The notes under the pieces were generated by a model, which did no database searches, had not been told where the DNA came from, and worked only from the letters and a program-made list of their open reading frames with translations. A stretch of 64,000 bases of DNA from Mytilus galloprovincialis. Lineage: Eukaryota; Mollusca; Bivalvia; Mytilida; Mytilidae. The stretch spans positions 62,951,078-63,015,077 of the forward strand of contig NC_134841.1 in the NCBI RefSeq assembly GCF_965363235.1. The letters are read 5' to 3'. This document shows, piece by piece, positions 10,965 to 21,900 of the stretch. Made by a program: the position numbers and the translations under genes. The stretch's first letter is position 1. Each line of letters opens with the position of its first letter.

Positions 10965-11810
10965 ATGAGTTTTATTCCTGCAAATTTGGATACTATTTGT
11001 TGTTATGCACAATTTCTCAGTCGGTCTTTTAAATCTGTAGAATCTATTAAGAATTATATTAATGGTGTAAAAGTTATGCATTTAATGTTGGATTGCTCTT
11101 TTCCACACTTAGACAGTTTTGTTTATAAATTACTGCTTAAAGGATTGTCACGAACCAAGTCACATATGCCACGTAGAGCTTTACCCATTTCACCAGATAT
11201 TTTATTAGAGATGGTGGTACATTTTAATTTAGAAAATGGTTCTGATTGTGTATATTGGTGTCTTTTTTTGTTTGCCTTTTTCTTGATGTCCAGGAAATCT
11301 AACTTAGTTCCAGATTCTTGTTCTCAATTTGACAAGAATAAGCAATTGACCAGAGGTAAAGTCTTTGTTGTTAACGATATTGCTATAGTTGTTTTTGAAT
11401 GGACTAAGACTATTCAACATGGGGAAAGAAGATTAAAGATTCCGTTGGTTAAAATCCCTGGCTCTGTCCTTTGTCCGGTTTCTGCGTATAATCATATGTG
11501 TAGTAAAGTTCCGGCATCTCATGATTCCCCTGCCTTTGTTATAAGTAAGAATTCGAAGTTGACACCAGTCACTTATGGTCAGTTCCAGAGAAAGCTGAAA
11601 TCTGTTATTCTGAAGACAGGGAGAGATCCTAATCTATATTCATCACATAGTTTTAGGAGAGGTGGTGCCACTTTTGCATTTAGTTCACATGTACCTAGTG
11701 ATCTTATTCAATTACACGGGGACTGGGCAAGCGATGCCTATAAAATATATTTAGAATTTTCTATGAAGGATAAAATTTCTGTAGTTAGAAATATGGCAAA
11801 ATTTGTTTGA
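10965..11810 (+). CDS. Ngaro-like tyrosine recombinase (fossil element)
   Basis: 281 residues with the catalytic layout of the phage-integrase family: an Arg in FLMSRKSNLVP, the HSFRRGGA block (His...Arg), HGDW, and the Tyr nucleophile region AYKIYLEFS near the C-terminus. The enzyme integrates the circular DNA copy of the element by site-specific-type recombination, which explains the lack of a target duplication. The N-terminal part resembles a core-binding SAM-like fold (ESIKNYINGVKVMH). Confidence 0.88.
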   Translation: MSFIPANLDTICCYAQFLSRSFKSVESIKNYINGVKVMHLMLDCSFPHLDSFVYKLLLKGLSRTKSHMPRRALPISPDILLEMVVHFNLENGSDCVYWCLFLFAFFLMSRKSNLVPDSCSQFDKNKQLTRGKVFVVNDIAIVVFEWTKTIQHGERRLKIPLVKIPGSVLCPVSAYNHMCSKVPASHDSPAFVISKNSKLTPVTYGQFQRKLKSVILKTGRDPNLYSSHSFRRGGATFAFSSHVPSDLIQLHGDWASDAYKIYLEFSMKDKISVVRNMAKFV

Positions 11811-12350
11811 TTGTCTTTCAGAAGTTGTGACCAGTAAGAAGGTTTTGGTTTTTACAGATTCTATAGGGAAATATTTGGATGACATAATTTGCATGGATTT
11901 GGTCGCGGTCAGAGGAGCCAGGATACATTCTTTAAGAAACATGATTAAGGGTAGAGATATATGTTTAGCTAACTATTCTCATATTATTATTCACTTAGGT
12001 ACGAATGATATAGTTAATAACTCTGTTGACAAAATTATTGCTTATTTTAGGGAACTTATTGTTACTATCAAATCTTATTCATCCAGTATTTAAATTTTTA
12101 TATCTTCTATTCTGCCAAGGCCTGTTGATTTTTCTTATACAGGTAATAAGTGTAAAAGTGTTAATTTAGAATTGAGCAGGATGTGTTCTGAGAGTAATTT
12201 AAGCTATATTAGGTCTTTTAAGAGATTTTTTCATAAAGGCATTCCAGTAAGGTCATTATTTGCTTTTAAAGATGGTGGGCTTCACCTTAATGAAGCTGGG
12301 CAATATGAATTGCGCCAGTGTTTCCAGCATGCTATTAATCATATGTAAAT
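11803..12350 (+). CDS. SGNH/GDSL-hydrolase-like region of the Ngaro-like element (fossil element)
   Basis: Starts by overlapping the recombinase end. Seen: VLVFTDSIGKYLDD (block I-like, Thr in place of Gly in the GDS motif), IIHLGTNDIV (the GxND block) and DGGLHLNEAG near the end (the DxxH block). SGNH hydrolases are known passengers in some Ngaro-type elements; their role there is unknown. About one break in this region. Confidence 0.75.
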
Positions 12351-12670
12351 AATTTAGTATTTTGTATTTTGTCTTCATGTATGTCATTATTATTATTTAG
12401 TTTTTATAGGCTAGCCTAAAGGGAGTGTTTCATTCCTTAGGTGTTTGAATTTTCAAGGGAGTGTTTCATCCTTTGGATTCATTAGTGTATATATGTCTCT
12501 TTAAGGTACTCTACTTTTAGGAGAGATTTCCGTGAGTATCTCCTAAGTAGTTCTAGCAGCTGAAAAAGTGTTTTATTCTTCCTGCTTGGAGTTGAACTTT
12601 CAAGAGAGTGTTACATCTCTTGGGTTTAACCACATCTGTAACTTGTTTGGTTTTGTTTGGCGGGCTAGTT

Positions 12671-12902
12671 TGGCGGATATTTAATTTTTGTGGCCCGCCT
12701 TAATTTATATTATTCTAGTTTAACTGAATAAGTATTAATATTTGTATATGTATTGGTAATTGTTCTTTATATTATTGTTACAATAATATAAAGAACAATT
12801 ACCAATACATATAATTTGTAATTCATGTATGTAAAGATTTATGTTTTCGGCCAAATAAATTTATATTATTATTACAGTCTTTTATGAAGCCAAGAAGTAA
12901 TT
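12671..12902 (+). repeat. Ngaro-like element, split repeat B1 (with hairpin)
   Basis: Matches B2 (13184-13374) except for 41 extra bases that form the second arm of a 34-bp hairpin at 12745-12813. Begins TGGCGGATATTTAATTTTTG and ends CCAAGAAGTAATT, directly abutting A2. Confidence 0.88.
12745..12813. repeat. 34-bp perfect inverted repeat with 1-base loop in B1
   Basis: Left arm 12745-12778 and right arm 12780-12813 are exact reverse complements around a single T. The B2 copy has only the left arm sequence, so the second arm arose after the repeats were made. Confidence 0.9.
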
Positions 12903-13090
12903 GGTTTGTTTTTTCTAAAAAACTAGTAATTACGATGCGAAATATGTTCTAGTTACCCCCCTTTGGCCGATCATTTGATATTCTCGCTTAACTGATTTCG
13001 AATTGTGTTCACTCCACCTTTAGTTTTAAAGTGAATTCTTTTTCCTAGTCATTACATTAGAATACGTTAGAGTAATCAGATCAAAATTTA
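12903..13090 (+). repeat. Ngaro-like element, split repeat A2
   Basis: Second copy of A1, abutting B1. It is followed by a pyrimidine-rich spacer (13091-13183) before B2. Confidence 0.9.
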
Positions 13091-13183
13091 CCCACCCGCC
13101 CTCTCCTTTTTTTTTTATTTTTGTCAAATTTCTAGTTTATTTATTTTATTTTATTTTTGCATTTTATGCATCGGTAACTTATG

Positions 13184-13374
13184 TGGCGGATATTTAATTT
13201 TTGTGGCCCGCCTTAATTTATATTATTCTAGTTTAACTGAATAAGTATTAATATTTGTATATGTATTGGTAATTGTTCTTTATATTATTGTAATTCATGT
13301 ATGTAAAGATTTATGTTTTCGGCCAAATAAATTTATATTATTATTACAGTCTTTTATGAAGCCAAGAAGTAATT
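13184..13374 (+). repeat. Ngaro-like element, split repeat B2
   Basis: Second copy of B1 without the hairpin arm. It contains AATAAATTTATATT, a possible poly(A) signal, and ends at the junction with the LINE. Confidence 0.88.
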
Positions 13375-13880
13375 TCATAATTATAGACTCATCAGGGCAC
13401 AAACCATTTCTACACTACCAATATATAATGTACAAACATTAGTATCAGGCAGTGATGAGGAAAACGAAAATATTTTTAAAGTTGTACAAAGATTCATAAT
13501 ATTTTAGAAACAGGGAGATTTGGTCCATAACAATTATCTTTATGTCGATGTCGATTTAGATGTTGAAACTTTGATTTAATGTAACCTTTTTTTTTGGAAC
13601 ATTTACACATTTCTCAGATACATGAACCATAATTATAATAAAAAGAGTTGATCCAATTTTTCGATCAAACTGACTTCTGAGTAACTGGAAAACCACAGAA
13701 TAAACATGTTAAATGTGAATTGAAAATTAGATTATACGAGTTTCTTATATACTATGTTCCTAACTTTGTCATTTTTTCTTAAGGGAGACGGATTTATTTA
13801 AGTTTTTCTTGTTTCCGAATCCCTGTATTTATATTGTATATATTTATATTTCATGCACTTTTTGAATAAATATTGTTTAA
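13375..13880 (+). mobile_element. LINE, right piece: RT C-terminus and 3' UTR
   Basis: The LINE frame left at 7407 resumes here (E-C|HNYRLIRAQT, then NIFKVVQRFI) and ends with TAG at 13505-13507. The following AT-rich stretch with AATAAA near 13865 is probably its 3' UTR; the exact element end is not visible. From here to about 15570 I see no gene, only AT-rich intergenic sequence. Confidence 0.75.
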
Positions 13881-15569
13881 ACTAATTGTCTTTTTTAAAT
13901 TTTTAACTGATCGGGGCAATTAAAGGTGTAAGGGTGTTTTCATGTATTCAGACGAGAATGTTTGCTAACATTCATGTATGATGTGGAACCAATAGAATTA
14001 TCAACCATTTTTTTTAATGATATTCAAATAGGTTATATTTCAATGTAATCATAAAAATGACAGCAAATGACATGTATTTTTCTTCAGAAGTATTTTTGGA
14101 GTGAATTTCTTCTCCTTTTAGTTTTTTATTTGAAAAATCCTTGACCTTATACTCATTTTTTTCTTCTGGAGAACGCAAATATCTCAGACAAAATTCTCTA
14201 GCCTCTCTACAGGACTCAGAGAGAAAATAATAGTTTTTGTTCGCTACAGCGTGGTGACATTTGCCAATTGGTGTGGTTAATCCAACAGCTGCCCCTTTTG
14301 AACTTTCTGTTTACTGATGTTATTGTTATTGTTTACGGTAAATTATAAATAGATTCTACAAACTACACCGCATATGTGGGTCAATGACCAGAAAAATCAA
14401 TAACATTTTATTTAACATGATTTGTTTACAAAAGTCAAACAATCATCTGTAACTTAAAGAAGACTTTTCAATTATATGCAAAACATATACAAAAAAGCTG
14501 ATGCTATAGAATAATCTGGGTAAAAATTACCTTTTCTTTTACCACATCAGCGTGTACATTTGTGCATTATACATGTCCAAGGGAAATAACTTGTGTTTTA
14601 TTGATTTGCAGTGAGAAATTTAGACAGAAGATTGTTATTGCTATAGACATAAGTATTAAAAGATACAAATAAAACAAGCCCTTTAACTAACGATTTAAGG
14701 TTTGTTTTGTTTTTATAAATAACTTAGATAGTCCCGTTCTTAAAAGATAGGAACTCTGAAATCTGACTTATTTAAAAAGATGCATTCGCTATAGCAGCCA
14801 TTCTATAACGAATATAAATCTCACAATAACCCTAGTCAAATAACTCATGTGATTCTAATATACTGGATATTACGTGATATATCTATCAGCAAAAACTTTA
14901 AAAAAGAAAAAAAAAATATATTTGAATAAAAAGTCTCCGGAAGAACTTTCTCCAGACATAGCTAGACATAAAAACAATTATTCAAAAGATACTGGGAAAC
15001 TCAGCACACATTTTGAATTCAAATTGGCTTTTAATTACGAAGTTACTTAAATAGGAAAAGTTCTAACTTTAAAAATAAAATTGACTAAGTAACCTCAGTT
15101 TTGAGAATAGAAACTGGTAGAAATGAACGAAAACTAAATTTTAACCCGACAGAAAACGAGCTGTATTTTGTTTTAGAGTCCCCTTACATGGCTAAATAGC
15201 TCAACAAGATAACAATTCTTACAAAATTAATTTCAAAATTTTCCAAATTTGAGAGACATAGGTTTAGAAAAATCTCTTTATCTGGATAATGATACAGATT
15301 TTAGTTTGTACGATTATACCCAAATAAATATTTCCAATTCAGACAGGAAAAGATACAAAGTTAAGATAAACAAATAGAGTTATTCCTCTTTGAAGGGCCT
15401 ACATATTTCCATATTTGTTACAATCAGTATTCATGTATGTTAGATTGTATGTGATGTTTGTGTGAATATTGTATGAGCTTTGTGATTTTTGTTGATTTAT
15501 ATGCTCTATATATATATGAACCCTTTGATTAGGACTAAAGCTATTTGATTTGATTTGACAAGTCGAAAA

Positions 15570-16150
15570 CAAACTGACACTCACAACCACATGGCTAAAA
15601 CAGAAAAAGACAAACAGACAAACAATAGTACAAAAAATACATAATCGAAAACTAAAGACTTAACAACAAGGCCCTCACCAAAAACTGGGAGTGATTTTAG
15701 GTGCTCAGGCAGGGTAGGCAGATCCTGTGACAAATGTGGCAGCCGTCGTGTTGTTAGTACGAACCCGGTAATAAGTCTAATACGGTAAGTCACATTCGGG
15801 AAAGGGGGACAGGATAGTCATTGCGACATAAGGAACATATCTGCTATCATCTGTAAAACGGATTTTCAATAACGGTCAACCACCTCGTGATGGCGTCCGT
15901 AAAACTTACGAACGGATGATATCAACTTCACCACTTGGAACTCTTGGCTTTACTTTAATAGCTTCCTTGTGAGCAACAATCCTTTATCAAGGAACTTGAG
16001 ATAAGAAATACAAGACCTAGAATATCGTATCAACTGGGAGATAAATACTCTGTATGCAGCCGCTGCTGAAATGTTGCTACATAGAAATGGAAAGTTAACA
16101 ATTTGGAATCTGACACCATCATCATTTATCGGAAATTTGATTTTCAACCT
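15570..16150 (-). mobile_element. Truncated retroelement 3' end with RT C-terminal fragment
   Basis: On the - strand, 16147-15950 reads IVNFPFLCSN, then VFISQLIRYSRSC and LDKGLLLTRKLL. This is a common bivalve retroelement RT C-terminal motif related to the one at 56520-57131. It runs on into a 3' UTR-like part (15950-15580) that recurs without the coding piece at 43117-43530 and 62100-62440. This ties those two copies to the same element family as truncated 3' ends. Family uncertain; Penelope-like or another non-LTR type is possible. Confidence 0.65.
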
Positions 16151-16589
16151 ACCCTCATTGTAAATTTATAAATGTGAGTCAAGATATGAGACAGACGTTT
16201 AAACAGTTATTGTACCATAATAATTTGAATATGAACAACAAATATATATTTTATGTCTCATTGCCATAAGAGTAATTATCAGATGTATATACTTACTTAT
16301 TAATATGTCATTATTTAGAGCTCTGTACACAAATGTGCTTGAAAACAATGTTCTCGGTAACTGGCCATTTGAGATGGTGTAAATTTATATAAGGATATTG
16401 ACGGGGGAGGGGGAGGGGGAATGCTTTAAAGAACATCTGATAATTTTATCTTCGTTCCAAAAGAACTGAAATGCAACGGAGTTAACTAACTTCTTAAAAG
16501 CTTTATATGTTAGAAGGTGGTAGACCTGGATGCTTCATACTATGTATATAGATGCCTTATGTTACGAGATTTCCGTCTGTCACATGTCC

Positions 16590-17330
16590 GTTGTTATTGA
16601 CCTTATTTTTATGGTTCAGAGACTACTTGAAAAAAAAAAATTAAGGTTTTTTGTAATGTAAATTTCTTTCTTATTATGAGTAATAGGATAACTATATTTG
16701 ATATGTGCGTACCTCGCAAGGTCCTCAAGGCTGTCGTGCAGTTTTCACTTGACCTCAACCTCTTTTCATGGTTCAGGGAACAAGGTTATGTTTTGATGGT
16801 CAAGTTCATATCACAGATACTATAATTAATAGGTCTACTATATTTGGTGTATGAAGGATTGTAAGGTGTACATGTCCAACTGGCAGGTGTCATCTCATCT
16901 CGACCTCATTCACGGTTCAGTGGTTATAATAGTTAAGTTTTTGTGGTTTGGTCTGTTTTTCTATTACAGTATGCAATAGGTCTACTATATTTGGTGTGTG
17001 AAAACATTTTATGCTGTACATGTCAGTCTCTCAGGTTTTATTTGACCTTGACCTCAATTTTTTTGTATATTCTACTGTTTTTCTTAAACTATAAGTAATA
17101 GGTCAACTATATTCGTTGTATGGAAGGATTGTAAGCTGTACAAGTCTGCCTGGCATGGTTCATTGGTCAATGTTTATTTCTTTAAGTTAAGTCTTGTCCT
17201 TTTAAACTATAAACATAATATGCAATAGGTCAACTATATTTAGTGTATTGAATGATTGTAAGGTGTGCATATATTTCTTGTTAGGTTTGTATGACCTTGA
17301 CCTCATTTTCTTGTATCATATTATGTTTAT
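16590..17330. repeat. Degenerate tandem repeat, unit about 150-170 bp
   Basis: Four to five diverged units share AATAGGTCTACTATATTTGG, ATGATTGTAAGGTGTACATG and GACCTTGACCTCATTTT. Divergence between units is high, so the array is old. No coding potential. Confidence 0.75.
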
Positions 17331-17599
17331 GTGATAGTTGTAGTAAAGCTTTATATTTAGGATTATCAAAATAATATTAATGGTTAGTAAAGAAGGCAAG
17401 ACATTTCAGCGTGTGCACTTGTGTCTTAAGACAGCATACTAAGGGAGTGTTACACTTGTAAACCAAAGACTTAAAACTATTGGTATTTCAGCTTCTTCTA
17501 TTCTGAGCATTCTCAATTTAGGGGTTAAAACAAAGAGAAGTTGGCTCAGACTATGTAATATTAGATAATAGACTTATAAACTAAGGATTTTCTTATCCC

Positions 17600-17960
17600 A
17601 GGCATAGATAACCTTAGTCGTATTTGGCACAACTTTTTGAAATTTTGGATCCTCAATGCTCTTCAACTTTGTACCTGTTTGGCTTTATAAATATTTTGAT
17701 ATGAGCGTCACTGATGAGTCTATGTAGACGAAACGCGCGTGTGGCGTACTAAATTATAATCCTGGTACCTTTGATAACTATTTATCTATGTGTATACTAG
17801 ATGCACATTTTGTTTACAAAAGACTCATCAGTAATGCTCAAAAAAGAATTTTAAAAGGCCAAATCAAAGACGAAGTTGAAAATCATTTAGGACGCAAAAA
17901 TTCTGAAAGGTTTTGCCAAGTACATCTAAGATAATCTATTTCATTGAATTGTTCGAAAAA
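17600..17960. repeat. Dispersed repeat, ACGCGCGT family copy
   Basis: Contains GATGAGTCTATGTAGACGAA, ACGCGCGTGTGGCG and ATCCTGGTACCTTTGATAAC, which recur at 48510-48790 (inverted), near 60015-60110 and in part near 63210. A short interspersed element or a retroelement tail; I see no RNA-polymerase-III boxes clear enough to call a SINE. 17960-18860 has no recognised feature. Confidence 0.65.
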
Positions 17961-18863
17961 ACTTTAAATCATCTACTCAAAGATTTGTGAAATGCTTATT
18001 TATAAAGATACACGATTTATATTCATGTCACATGAACATGTTCTTATACTGATATTCTTGTAATATTTCCCACTGGATGTCTAATCTGTGATCTGTCATT
18101 TTTGTTCTTTGTAAAATGTTTTTTTCCCCAAAAAATTGTTTCACAGAAGTATATAAATATAATTGTTTATATGTTAATTTGGTAAGACAAATTGATAAAA
18201 CAATATCAATAGAATTATTGTTTTCTTTATATCATTGAAAAAATAGGTGTTTTTTCATCGAAGTTGTAAAAAAATCAATTGCCATGGCAAAAAACTCTTT
18301 AAAGTTGTTCAGATCAAAGTCCTTAAATGTCGAAGGATTGCACTGTCCAATTTTTTCAGGTTATTAATAGGTTTATATATTTAATAGCTGATCTTTGAAA
18401 CTCAAATTAGAATTGCATGTGTAAATCTCTTTAATGAATTACCGAAGTCGTTACGGTAGCGAAATGCCTTCCAGTTTTAAAACCGTTTTCCTGGCATTTG
18501 AAACATCCGAACTATTTAAAAGTACCCTTTAGCGTTTAAAGATAAAAATCAATTGAAAGACATGAATGCTAAATCATGCTGTTTCATTGTGTTACAAATT
18601 TATAGTTACAAGATGGTTATCTATGAAAATCTATTGCTTATTGAACACTTATTGATTACAATATAAAGATATAACAGATCAACGACTTTCATCCCTGAAC
18701 TGCAGATATATTTCTGAGCAAATAAAATTATAATCTGGAAATACGCGACTAATCTGTTTGCAGTTTAATTAGGAGTTAGTTAATCGGCGATACATATGTG
18801 ACTTCAAAATTCTGATTTGAAATTTAATTTGCCAAATATTGGAACATCCAATTACCAAAAACA

Positions 18864-18972
18864 ATGACAAATGGAACATTAGTATATAAACACGACGAAC
18901 AGATAGAAGCTTGGATTGATGACGCAACATGGATCTTAACAAGTTCTTTCATAATTTTTACAATGCAGTCAG
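18864..18972 (+). CDS. Amt gene exon 1 (start and first membrane helix)
   Basis: MTNGTLVYKHDEQIEAW, then DDATWILTSSFIIFTMQSG. The ATG at 18864 is the first in this frame near the conserved segment. Donor GTTAGT; one base of a Gly codon remains, completed by exon 2. Confidence 0.88.
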
Positions 18973-21900
18973 GTTAGTAAATAGTTTACTTTTATAAATT
19001 GTCACTTGGATGGAGAATTGTCTCATTGGCACTAATACCACATCTTCCTATATCTTATCCTATATATTACATGTAATTGACAACTAATAGTGTTTGGCGA
19101 AAGGTGCTTTATTATAATAATGCAATAATATACAATTATACCAAACATGGTATCAATAAGCAACAATGAACAAGTGTCAATATGAAGCACCTTAACCCAA
19201 TCTGGGTAAGATTAAATATAAATTATAAGGAAGGAAAAAAAAAATTAATCAAATACATAATAAAATGTGGCTGGAACATGCTCTTTGCTAAAACCACATG
19301 CTAACTAAGCATCGGATGACGCAACAAGGGGAGGCAAATCTAGTACACGGCGTTATCAATTAGGTACAATGAGAGTTGCCTCCCATTGTACGCAATTGAC
19401 AACTAATAGTGTTTGGTGAAAGGTGCTTTATTATAATAATGCAATAATATACAATTATACCAAACATTGTATCAATAAGCAACAATGAACAAATTGAACA
19501 AGTGTCAATATGAAGCACCTAAACCCAAACGAAGTCGCCAAACAGGATAAAAAAAAAGAAAAAAAAAAAAAAAAAAAAAAAAAAATTAGTCTGACAATTC
19601 AATAGAAGAAGGATACCCTTCATACAGCTTGACATTGTACATGATAATAATTTCGTTAATCAAGCAAATGACAAATATGTAAAACTAAAATTTCATCAAC
19701 AACATTGTAATTCATGTGTAATTCATGTAATTATTATCTTTGACAACAGTGTCAAAATCAGTGCTACATCATGCATAATAAAGGCATTAAAAAAAAAATA
19801 TGGATAATTTCAGTCATAAATAGACACCCTTGTAAATACAGCGGAGGGAAAGGGGGACTTCTACACTACACAATCATGGCAATAGTGATCACACTATTAA
19901 ACACTACTTAAGGTGGGTTTATACTTCGGTTGCGACGAGCGATGCGACGAATATTTCTGTCGCCAGGTAAAACGCAGCGACTGTCCGCGACAACGTGCGA
20001 TAACGCGCGGCATCGCTTCTATCGCTTACAAAAACCATTAACGCAAGGTCAATCGCAAACTTTCGCAAGCGAGTTGAAATTAGTTCAACTTCATAGCGAC
20101 ATCGCTACACTTTTTATGTAAAATAAATAGGTTAAAGCTGGGTTTATACTTCGGTAGCGGCAGCAATGCGACAAGCGATGTGATGCTATAGAAGGCGTAG
20201 CGATGCGACAAAATGATGCAGCGATGTGACGCGATGCGATACTAAAAAATCGTGTCGCCACGATCGTTTTTAGTTCGCGTTGCTTAGCGATTTTTGTAAA
20301 CAAAACAGCTATTTAAAATGGAGAATCAATTGAAGATAGTACAAAATGAAACCAACTCTTTAGTTCATGTATATTTGATGCACATGACTGGTATATGGTT
20401 GCTGTACAACAGACTTAGAAGTAGAAGAAAAAGAACCAAATACACAAGATCAATATTGGCCCAAAGAAGACGACAAGGAGACTATGCAAATCTTGTGCAG
20501 GAAATGAGACTTGATCCAGAATATCACATTCTATACTTTCGTATGTCACGGGAGCATTTTGAAAAGTTGGCAAGAAAAGTATGTCCCCTGCTTGAAAGAC
20601 CCAGGACACATTTGTATCCAATCAGTGCTACTGAAAGATTGGCAATGACGTTACGGTAATCAAATTACTTCTTTCAAAAAATGTTTTTTCTAGAAATAAA
20701 AAGACTATCCTCATGAAAGGCTCTTGAAAAACGATGATATTTTTTTTTTATAAAAGACTTGCATGCAGGGCATCAAACACAAAAAAACAATATTTGTGTT
20801 ATAAGCCTATTAAAAGCCTAGTCAAAAGATTAAATTAAGAAATAATTGATGCAGGCTATACTTAATTGTAGTTTTAACATAGGTAGGCATTAAATTCGTG
20901 ATTATTTTTGCCCGAGCGATAGAGAGGGCTAAAATAACACGAATATATTGCCTATCCATGTTCAAAACTACAATAAAGAATAGCTTACATAAATTATTTC
21001 GATTCTAATTAGAACAATTAAGGTTATTTCTATGTCCAGTGTGTTTAAAGTGTAGAGCGTATGTGAAGGCTTTTCCACGAACCTCCCTTTTTTTGTTTGT
21101 ACACAAATAAACGACTGGCAATGTGATTTTTCCGTGGGAGGAATTTTGAACGCATGTGCGAACTAATTTTATTGGATTTAGAGTATGGTTTATTCACAAA
21201 GCGAAAGAATCACGTCATATTACAATGACTACTGAAAATATAAAAAAAAAAACTGACTAAAGATATATTGAATGTGGCATAATTTTCTTCGAATACATAT
21301 TCATGTTTTCAATCATGTAAAACAATGTATATGAAAATAAGACACTGGTACATGTATATTGATAATCATACTGGCAAGTTACATCACAGATTATACATAT
21401 AGTTGACCAGAATTGCAAAAAAAAAAAAAATGACACACTGGTTATTGGTTGAAACCATTGTTTCAACTATCGTCTTCAATTTTTTTTAATAGTTGTACTT
21501 ATAGCGCTTACAGTGCTTTGACTTTCCAATTGAAACCGAATTACTTACTTTCAACATGTATTGCATTCCTATATTTATATTTGACTATTCCATTGAATAG
21601 ACCTCAATTACATTTTTTTTTTACACATACTTTTGTATTTGGATAACTACTTTTGATAAAGGACATACGTGTATACATATGATAGTTTGTCTGTGATCGT
21701 AAACGTGTACTAACTTCAATAAATTTGTAGATGGATAACAGGTTGGACAAAAGTATGTGTAAAAAAAAATGTAATTGAGGTCTATTCAATGGAATGCTTT
21801 GACTTTCCAATTGAAACCAAATTACTTACTTTCAACATGTATTGCATTCCTATATTTATATTTGACTATTCCATTGAATAGACATCAATTACATTTTTTT

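Larger units (their letters stand above)
7408..13374 (+). mobile_element. Ngaro-like tyrosine-recombinase (DIRS-order) retrotransposon
   Basis: A 5967-bp element with the split direct repeat layout A1 - genes - B1 - A2 - B2 that is diagnostic of Ngaro-type elements. It carries gag-like, RT/RNase H, tyrosine recombinase and SGNH-hydrolase-like regions in the usual order. A1 and A2 differ at one of 188 positions, so insertion is recent. It looks nearly whole, with about two or three breaks in its coding regions. It sits inside a LINE with no target duplication, as expected for recombinase-mediated insertion. No LTRs and no DDE integrase were seen. Confidence 0.9.
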
